Positions 7,029 to 13,600 of a stretch of 14,330 nt of DNA are shown piece by piece. The position numbers were made by a program, and so were the translations under genes. The DNA is from JAYEJW01 sp034716535 (GTDB taxonomy: Bacteria > Pseudomonadota > Gammaproteobacteria > Chromatiales > Chromatiaceae): contig JAYEJW010000160.1 in the NCBI GenBank assembly GCA_034716535.1, positions 1-14,330 of the forward strand. The letters run 5' to 3'. How positions within the stretch are numbered: the first letter of the stretch is position 1; every line of letters begins with the position of its first letter. The notes beneath the pieces are model-generated. The model was given only the letters and a program-made list of their open reading frames with translations. It was not told where the DNA came from and did not search any database.

Positions 7029-9014
7029 TCAGTCTGCCCGCACGGGGGGCGGGGCGAGACCGACGAAGATGACGACGCCGTCGCCTCCCGGGTTGCTCGT
7101 GGCGTCGACGATGAAGTCCGGCTTCCAGTTGTTGATCGTCCAGAGGTTACCTGCTCTATCGATCACGGATGCGGTCTGGCGCATCATCGGCGAGAAGCTC
7201 GGCGGCTCGCCCGCCCCGTAGAGCGGATCGCCGTTCGCGAGTAGCACCTCGCTGCCGGCGGAGGGCAGCGTGTAGCCGGTCGACGGAGTGATCGGGTCGC
7301 CGGTCTTCGCCCCGGGCGGGCACGCGGCGCGTTCGATCCCGCAGAGCTTCGAGAGTCGGCCGTCAGGGAAGTTGTTCGTCACCGCGACCGGGCCGAAGTT
7401 CGACACCCACAGGTTGTCGTCCCCGTCCACCGTCACGTCCCACGGGCCGATGATGCCGCCGCCCGTGAACTGCCCGATGAGCGAGCCGTCCGGCCGGATG
7501 CCGTACACCGAGTCGTCATCAAGAGAGGAAACCCAGGCGTTCCCCCGCGAGTCGACGGAGAGGCCCTTGAGCGATGACCCGACGAAGCGCAACGTCGTCC
7601 GCTTCAGTTCGTCGCCAACGAGTTCGAACCGTGCGATGCTGCTCGGAAACTCCCCGCCGAGGCCGCCGCTGTTCGACACCCAGGCGCCGCCGTCAGGCGC
7701 GAGCGCGACGTCGAACGGCTGGCTCCCCCGGTACTGCCTGTAGCTCACCGCGTTGCTCGGATCGCCGCCGAGGAAAACGATGACGCTGTCCGAGCCGAAG
7801 CTCGTGATCCAGATGTTCCCGTCGTCCGACGCGAGGCCCTGCGCGCGGTCGACCGCGTTCACGTAGCCCTTCGGGCCGGAGAGCGGGATGCCGGCCGGCG
7901 AGAACTCGGACATGCTGCCGTCGACGCCGGGTTGCGGCTGAAACGCCTCCCCGCCCCAGCCGAAATTGCCGAACCAGGCGTTCCCGAGCGGGTCGATGGT
8001 GACACCGTACCCCGTGCCGAGGATGCCGCCGCCCGTGAGCGGAGAGAGCGGCGTGCCATTCGCGCCGTCGGCCGGCTTGCCGTTCGGCTGCAGCACCATC
8101 ACGACGGAGCTCGACGTCGGTCCACCCTGGACCACGTTGTTCGTCACCCAGGCGAAGCCCCACGCGTCGAAGGCGAGGTTGCCGGGGCCGCCGAACAGCT
8201 CGTCCTGTGCATCGCTGCCCGAGTCGTTCACCTTCACGGCGACCGTCCAGGCGTCCGGCCCCCGCTCGAGCGCCGGCTCGTATGCCCGCGCGCGCTTCGT
8301 CAGCCGATAGATCTGGTCGACCTTCCGGCCTGGGTTGCGGGCCAGGTTGGCGACCGCCTGCACGGTGCTGCGCGCCGGCCGCCCGCGCTGTGGCTTGGTC
8401 ATCGCGAGGAATTTCGCCGTAGTGCCTCGGCTCACGACGCACGCGGCGAGCAGGTTCGCGAGCGCACGCGTCGAGCGAAGCGAGATCGTCTCGTCGGCGT
8501 TCGGTGAGGTCAGGAGCACCGGTGACGACGCCCCGGTTGCGGGGTCGACGATGTTATCGTTCATGCCCGCCGCGAGCTGGAGCGCGAACGGGTCGCCCGA
8601 GATCTCGCTCCCCTGGTAGAACTGCGCCATCGAGTAGCCCGCGGCTACCGTGGTGAGCTCGTTGACCGTCGCCGTCGCGGGCAGCGTCGTGCCGAGGACG
8701 GCGGCGAACTCGACGCCCCTGCCGACCGCTGCCGACGCGTAGAAGACGCCCACTGCCTCGTCCGTCGGTGCCGTGACCGTGAAGCGTCCCGTGGCATCCG
8801 TCATCGCCGTGCCCACCACCCGTGGACTGGCGTTCGAGGCCTCGTAGAGCGTGACCTTCACGCCCGCGAGCGGCCGCGCGGACGCCGTGCCGCCGGACTG
8901 GACGACCCCGCTCAAGTTGGCGGGCTGCGCCGCGGACGCGGTGCCTGGCAGCGTGACCGCCGTTGCCGCGGCGATCAGAAAGAGCAGGCTGACGATCCCG
9001 GCCCGTGCCTCCAC
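7029..9014 (-). CDS. Secreted NHL/SMP-30-like beta-propeller protein with N-terminal regulatory-type domain
   Basis: A 661-residue exported protein of unknown role. Residues 1-29 form a classic signal peptide (MEAR, hydrophobic core about 6-22, ASAA cleavage region). Residues 34-100 resemble a carboxypeptidase regulatory-like Ig fold (LAGVKVTLYEA, TDATGRFTV). Residues 100-260 are an unassigned domain. Residues 280-630 hold about seven irregular repeats with the NHL-type core GNxW(V/I), seen at GNAWFGNFG (344-352), GNIWITSFG (399-407), GGAWVSNSG (442-450), GNAWVSSLD (491-499), DNLWVSNFG (533-541) and GNLWTINNW (622-630), plus AWGFAWVTN (284-292). Cys558 and Cys565 may form a disulfide. There is no membrane anchor or PEP-CTERM at the end (VFVGLAPPPVRAD). 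I chose GTG 9014 because GAGGGGAA lies 6-8 bases upstream and a sigma-54 promoter lies just beyond. The ATG at 9056 gives a poor N-terminus. The gene stands alone between gene-free stretches, suggesting acquisition. No enzyme activity can be assigned. Confidence 0.82.
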   Translation of the reverse strand: MEARAGIVSLLFLIAAATAVTLPGTASAAQPANLSGVVQSGGTASARPLAGVKVTLYEASNASPRVVGTAMTDATGRFTVTAPTDEAVGVFYASAAVGRGVEFAAVLGTTLPATATVNELTTVAAGYSMAQFYQGSEISGDPFALQLAAGMNDNIVDPATGASSPVLLTSPNADETISLRSTRALANLLAACVVSRGTTAKFLAMTKPQRGRPARSTVQAVANLARNPGRKVDQIYRLTKRARAYEPALERGPDAWTVAVKVNDSGSDAQDELFGGPGNLAFDAWGFAWVTNNVVQGGPTSSSVVMVLQPNGKPADGANGTPLSPLTGGGILGTGYGVTIDPLGNAWFGNFGWGGEAFQPQPGVDGSMSEFSPAGIPLSGPKGYVNAVDRAQGLASDDGNIWITSFGSDSVIVFLGGDPSNAVSYRQYRGSQPFDVALAPDGGAWVSNSGGLGGEFPSSIARFELVGDELKRTTLRFVGSSLKGLSVDSRGNAWVSSLDDDSVYGIRPDGSLIGQFTGGGIIGPWDVTVDGDDNLWVSNFGPVAVTNNFPDGRLSKLCGIERAACPPGAKTGDPITPSTGYTLPSAGSEVLLANGDPLYGAGEPPSFSPMMRQTASVIDRAGNLWTINNWKPDFIVDATSNPGGDGVVIFVGLAPPPVRAD

Positions 9015-9078
9015 GAATAATTCCCCTCGCGCGGTCAACAAATATTTAATCTCCATTTCTGTTGGTCTGAACACAATT

Positions 9079-9094
9079 GGCAAGCATCGTTCCA
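9079..9094 (-). promoter_or_regulatory. Sigma-54 (RpoN) -24/-12 promoter of the propeller gene
   Basis: On the minus strand the sequence is TGGAACG-ATGC-TTGCC. The consensus is TGGCACG-N4-TTGCW. The GG and GC pairs are present with exactly 10 bases between them, and only two consensus positions differ. Transcription would start near 9068, leaving a leader of about 54 bases before the GTG at 9014. This excludes the longer upstream starts. Confidence 0.6.
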
Positions 9095-9145
9095 TCCCAG
9101 TAAGCAAGGGGCATCCAGAGCATCGAGTTCGTAAATGAAACACAA

Positions 9146-9165
9146 AGTGTAAAATTTACTGACAC
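9146..9165. promoter_or_regulatory. Possible upstream activator site (inverted repeat) for the sigma-54 promoter
   Basis: On the minus strand GTGTCAGTAAATTTTACACT contains the perfect inverted repeat GTAAA-T-TTTAC (9149-9159), flanked by GTGT and ACAC. It is centred about 86 bases upstream of the predicted transcription start, the usual place for an enhancer-binding activator of sigma-54. A partial second copy (GTGTTTCATTTAC, 9131-9143) follows. Which regulator binds is unknown. PrsR-type regulators of exported (PEP-CTERM) proteins are one candidate, by inference only. Confidence 0.45.
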
Positions 9166-9298
9166 CCTTCATAAGCAATCCGTGTAGGACAGCTTCGGGT
9201 CGATTCCGGACGTTTCCACCGGCTCTTCGGCAGTATCGCAGTGTGGAAAAATAGGCCGATGGCGAGGTGGGCGATTCTGAGAAGTTCGCGACGAAATA

Positions 9299-9314
9299 GT
9301 GTTGGAAACAACAC
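9299..9314 (-). terminator. Weak hairpin downstream of jetD
   Basis: GTGTT (9299-9303) and AACAC (9310-9314) pair with a 6-base loop, 36 bases after the jetD stop. There is no U-run; it is a candidate transcript end only. Confidence 0.25.
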
Positions 9315-9350
9315 CGGCTGATTGCACGCGACGCGAGTGCTTTCGGGGCG

Positions 9351-10600
9351 TCATGCTGAGCGCAGATCGTCCAGGAGTGTGGCGAGCACGATCTCCTCTT
9401 CGACGGCCTGGTCGCGCTCCCGCATGGCTTCCTCAAGCCCTGTGTCCCAAGAAGTCTCCGCCGGACGGCCGGACAGCGCCTTGGCCGTATCGGGTGCGGC
9501 GAGATAGTCGAGGGTCGAGAAGCGCCAGGGCAGGGTGCCGAAGCGGCGTATGAGGCCGCCGGCAATACGGATACCGGGCCAGTCGAAGTCCCCGTGGTAG
9601 TGGAGGGTTGCGCGAGCCCGTCCGAGCTGGCGTAACAGGGTGGCGACCGCCGCGCTTGGTTGGCCCTGCGTGCAGATCAGGGGGCGGCAAGCGCTCCCGA
9701 TCTGGTTCGCCGCCTCGGCGACGACGGCCGGGTTCTCACAAATAAACACGTCCTTACCCACCACGTCCCAGCTCGGGCGGGAGCGCAGGAGCTGTCGCAG
9801 GGTGAGGTATGCCGGCTCCCCGTCGGCGGCGAGCGTCCGCAGCACACGGGCCGTGGCGCCGTGGTTTGCTGCCGGAAGGTTGAGCACCAGGGCCTGACTT
9901 GTGATGCCGCCGCCGACCAGGACGCCGGCGCCGGCCCAGGTGTCGGTCTCGTCGGGGAATCCGTCATCATCCGCCTCGTCATTGAGGCAGAGGATTGCGC
10001 GTCGGACAAGCGTGGAAACGGGTGTTCCGGGGTCAATGCCGTGGGCGTCGCCGAGGGTCTCCGCCGCCAGCGTGCTCAGCGCGATGCCCGCTGCCGGCAG
10101 GCGTTCAAGCACCAGAAGGCTGTCCTGAAGCAGGCGGGCGGCACGCGTTGGGTCGCTCTGTTGCTCAGGCGCTTGAGCAGCCCGCTTGTGGTCAGCTGCT
10201 CCAGCCAAGCGACCAAGCCCGGTCGTTCACTCGGGATGCGTCCCTGTTCCAGGACCGCGTCCCAGGCCTTCCGCTCCTGTTCCCGTTCGTTCGGCAGATT
10301 CCTCAGGGGACCTCTCAGGGCGGCGATGGCCGATCGCAGGTCCGGTGCCGCACCGGCGTTCCGAAGGACCGCCTCCAGACCGGCCAGCGATACCCGGAGC
10401 TGTTTTCCCCGGCTCGGGGGCCGACCGAGCAGGGCATCGACGGCCCGCCGTTCCCCATCCGTCGGGCTGGGCAGCTGCAGCAGGTCCCCTTGGACGCCCC
10501 GTTCGAGCCGACGTCGGAGGGCATCCACCAGGCGGCGCATTTCCGGTTCGCCGAGGAGGCGTTGCAGGCGTTCGCGGTCGATAGGGAGGCTCGTGCTCAC
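9351..10600 (-). pseudogene. jetD: JetD-like Wadjet nuclease (TIGR02679, DUF3323 + DUF2399), split by a -1 frameshift
   Basis: In Wadjet systems JetD is the nuclease that cuts closed-circular plasmid after the JetABC SMC complex has reeled it in. The first part reads from GTG 10600 (MSTSLPIDRERLQRLLGEPE) in a frame open to 10076. It carries the N-terminal family block (ERRAVDALLGRPPSRGKQLR; AGAAPDLRSAI) and loses homology after SGLLKRLS. The second part continues in the -1 frame, open from 10226 to the TGA at 9351 (SDPTRAARLLQDSLLVLERL, then TLGDAHGID). It contains the Toprim-type catalytic centre: the Glu of VFICENPAVV (about 9725-9755) and the DxD of HYHGDFDWPGI (about 9567-9602). The joined protein would have about 415 residues, near the family's normal size. 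The switch is needed near 10165. I see no slippery heptamer there, so a 1-base deletion or a sequencing error is likelier than programmed frameshifting. The second part's only early start is a TTG at 10208. If the break is real, JetABC lacks its nuclease. Confidence 0.82.
10163..10178. repeat. Near-perfect 16-bp palindrome at the jetD frameshift
   Basis: GCTCAGGCGCTTGAGC equals its own reverse complement except for one symmetric pair. It lies where the two jetD frames must be joined, so it is a plausible site of a hairpin-driven 1-base deletion or a sequencing compression. Confidence 0.55.
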
Positions 10601-10656
10601 CGCACTTCGGCGAAAAAGCGGGACTCGTGGGGAAACAGCCAAGCCTTGAGATACAT
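10597..10656 (-). CDS. 19-residue frame between jetC and jetD: 5' relic of the small membrane protein gene, or leader peptide
   Basis: From the ATG at 10656 it reads MYLKAWLFPHESRFFAEVR and stops. It matches the N-terminus of the membrane protein at 4979-5416 (MKLRPRLFPPESRFFPGQR) at 11 of 19 positions, and the ribosome binding site (CTGAGGTA, 12 bases upstream) is conserved too. Its TGA (10597-10599) overlaps the GTG start of jetD in a GTGA arrangement, the kind that couples translation. It is best read as the truncated start of a second copy of that gene, now fused to jetD's start. Whether it is translated is unknown. Confidence 0.45.
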   Translation of the reverse strand: MYLKAWLFPHESRFFAEVR

Positions 10657-10675
10657 GCAGGCAGCTTACCTCAGA
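10611..10675 (-). repeat. Copy B of the 65-bp duplication, between jetC and jetD
   Basis: It aligns without gaps to 5371-5435 at about 75% identity (49 of 65 by hand count). The longest identical runs are AAAAA/CGGGACTCG-type blocks over the ESRFF codons and TACCTCAGA over the ribosome binding site. Confidence 0.7.
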
Positions 10676-10678
10676 TCT

Positions 10679-13600
10679 CTACAGCAGCGGCTGCTGAGGG
10701 CCGAGAGGCTCCGTGTCCGTCGGCTCGGCACCTGCGGTGTCCGGCGGGGTCGGCTCGATGAGGGGTCTCTCGGCCTTGGTTCGGCGCTTCCCGTCCCAGG
10801 CCCAGCGTGAGACGAAGACGGCGTCTATGCCCTCGCGCCGCACCAATTGGGCGATGGCCAGTCCCGGCACCTGGGCGTAACATCCCCACTCGCGCTCGCT
10901 GGTGAGCATGAAATCCAGGTCGAACTGGCTCATGAGTCCGAGGCACTTGGCGCGGGCGTCATCGTCGATGCCGGCGAAGGCCTCGTCGAGCATGACCAGG
11001 CGCGGGGCGTGGGGGCCGGCGCTCTGGTAATGGCTGGAGGCGGCGGCGAACAGCGGTAGGGTGACCACCAGGGCACGCTCGCCACCGGAGGCGGGGCCGT
11101 AGGCGGGCCGCCAGCGCCCGTGCTGCCAGCGCTCCACGGTGAAGCGGTGCCAGCGGCGGTAGTCGAGGGCGCGCTCCAGGTGCTCCAGCAGCGTGCCTGC
11201 GGTGTCGCCCTCGCGCACCGCCTTGATCTGCTGTTGCAGGAAGTCTCCCACCGCTTGGCGGTCCGCCGCGGACCAGGCCGCGGTGGTCTGCCGAAGCAGG
11301 CGCCGGCGGGCCTGGGTGAGGCCGACGGGCGCCTCGCCGCTCTCTTCGTCCAGGGGCACCCAGGCCAGGCGCAGCTTCATTCCGGTGCTGGTGGGGCGCT
11401 GCTCCAGCTCACGGTTGATGGCGTGGACCATCCGCTCGCCCTCGCCGATGAGCCGTTGGAGCTGACCGGCCACGTCGCTCACCAAGTGCTCCTCCAGCAG
11501 CGCCCGCTCCTTGGCATCCAGCAGGGCGCGGCGCTCAGCGATCTCCACATCCAGATTCTGGCCGAGCTCGTCCGGGGCGCAGGGGCGGGCCTGGAACACG
11601 ACCCGGACCAGAAACAGCTCGCCGCTCTGCTCGGCGCCGGCCTCGTGGCCGTAGCGGGACAGCGTCTGCTGCAGGGCCTGGAAGTGGTCCTGCAGCCCGC
11701 GCTGCTGACGGCGCCAGGCGTCGTCACCATCGTCGATCTCCTGCAGGGCCTGGTCCACCTGTCGTGCCAGCCGTACCGAAGGGTCCAGAGGCCAGGGACC
11801 TTCCCGCTTGAGCGGCTCCACCTCAGGCGTGGCGATACGGAGGAGGCCCTCGGCGACGAAGATCTGGAAGCGGTCCACCGCCTGGCGTCGATCCCTGTCC
11901 CTGTCCTGGAGGATCTGCTCGAGGTTCGCGACGCGTTCCTGGAGCCTGCTGACGCTGGCGGTGGCGTCCACCAGCGCCTTTTCGTTCGCCTTGCGCCGGC
12001 CCTCGAAATCGCGGATCTCGGCGTCGGCCTCCGCGAGGCGCCGCTCCAGCTCCTCCACGCGGGCGCCCAGGGTCTCCTTTAGCGTATGCGAGATCTCGCG
12101 GGCCTCCCGCGCTTCGGAGATCGCCTGCTCACGGTGTAGTCCCTGCTCCTTTAGGCGCTCCTTGAGCATTTTCAGCTCTACCAGGGCCTCGTGGAGGTCG
12201 GCCAGGTTGTCCCAGTAATGACGAAGCCTGGGCCAGAAACCGGCGGAGGTCCTTGTATAGGTCTGGAGCGCCGCCGCTACCTCGCCGAGTGCCTCGGCAC
12301 CGGGCGGTAGGTCGAGGTCTGCGGCGGCCCGATCCCGCTCCAGACGCCGCGCCTCGGTTTGCTCCCGCGCCTGGCGGAGGGACGCCTCCGCCTGCTCGAT
12401 CTTGACTTGGTGGTCCCGCCGTCGGCGGATCAGCTCGGCGAGCTGCTGATGGACCAGGCGCAGCGGCTGGTCGTCCGGGACGGTCTGCCATTCCCGCTCC
12501 AGCGCGTCACGGCGCCGCTTGAGCTCGCCAAGCTTGCCGTTCAGGTCTTCGAGTCTGTGCTCCACCTCCGAGACGAGCTCAGCGAGCTCGGCCAGCCGCC
12601 GCCGCCGTGCGGCCTCGCGGGCGCCGCGGCCGACGTACTCGGCATCAGGCTTGTTCCAGGTGCCGCGGGCAGGGCCCAGGCGCCAGTTGCCGGCCTTGTC
12701 CACCCAGGCGGGGTGGTCACACTCGCCCCAGCCGATACAGGCCAGGACGCGCCCGATCAGGGAGGCGTCGATCTGTGCCGCCCGGCTGTCCTCGGGATCC
12801 ACGGCGGGGCGCAGCACCGCGTCGAGCCCCTCAGGCGCCGAGTCTCCGGGGACGAGCAGGGTGTCCCAGGTGGCGCCGTCCAACAGGCGTCCCCCCGGCA
12901 GGACCCAGGCGTCGAGCAGGCCGGAGGCCTCCAGCGCCGCTTCCAGGCTGGGCCGGGTCTGCTCATCACAGGAATCCCGGAAGTCCACGAGCTGCCACAG
13001 GGGGGCACCGGGACGGTCGGTCCGTGCGTCCGGCGAGCGAGTGTAGGGGGCCGGCGGCTGGGCATGCTCGCCGGCTTCCAGGCGCCGGCGCTCCGCCATC
13101 AATGCTTCGAGCTCGTCCTGGGCCGCCCGCCGCTGTTCCTCGATGCGAGCCCTGTTGGTGGCGATCCGGTCCCGCGCGGCGGCATAGGCGTCGTGCAGGG
13201 CGAGCCGGAGGGGGTTGTCGCCGTCCAGGGTTCGGGTCCAGTCGGCGAGCTCGGCCAACAGCTCTTGGGTGTCCGTAACGGCCAGCTCCCGGGCCGCTTC
13301 GAGGAACTGCTCGAACGTCTTCACCAATGCATCGGCCCGGGTCTCCGCGTCCTCTTCGGCGGCCATCCGGGCCTCTTCCAGCCGTTCGCCCTCGTCCAGG
13401 GCCGCCTGCCGGCGCTCCCGGGCGCGAGCCTCCTCCCCCTCGGCCGCTACCAGTCGCTCGATGAGCGACTGCAGAAGGCCGACTGCCCGCTCCCGACGCT
13501 CGACCAGGTCCTCCGCCTGGCGGGTGGCCTCGGCAATGCGCGGATCGGAGCCGTTGACCGGGCGCTCGCCGCCGTCGGGCAGCTCGAGGACGGCGAGCAG

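Larger units (their letters stand above)
9015..9350. other. Gene-free stretch of 336 bases holding the propeller gene promoter
   Basis: No credible coding frame. The left half carries a sigma-54-like promoter and an AT-rich inverted repeat for the leftward propeller gene. The right half (9166-9350) holds only a weak hairpin behind jetD. Confidence 0.65.

Noticed and set aside
9014..9143. Longer starts for the propeller gene (frame open to 9143; ATG at 9056)
   Set aside because: They add a polar stretch ahead of a perfect signal peptide, lack a ribosome binding site, and the longest would begin upstream of the predicted sigma-54 start.
9035..9565. Leftward frame of 176 codons across the end of jetD and the propeller promoter
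   Set aside because: It is out of frame with jetD in its first part, and its second part is the promoter region with no protein-like pattern.
10076..10208. Programmed -1 ribosomal frameshift making full-length JetD
   Set aside because: No X-XXY-YYZ slippery sequence in the N-terminal frame around the junction. The palindrome overlaps the junction instead of lying a few bases downstream of a slippery site.
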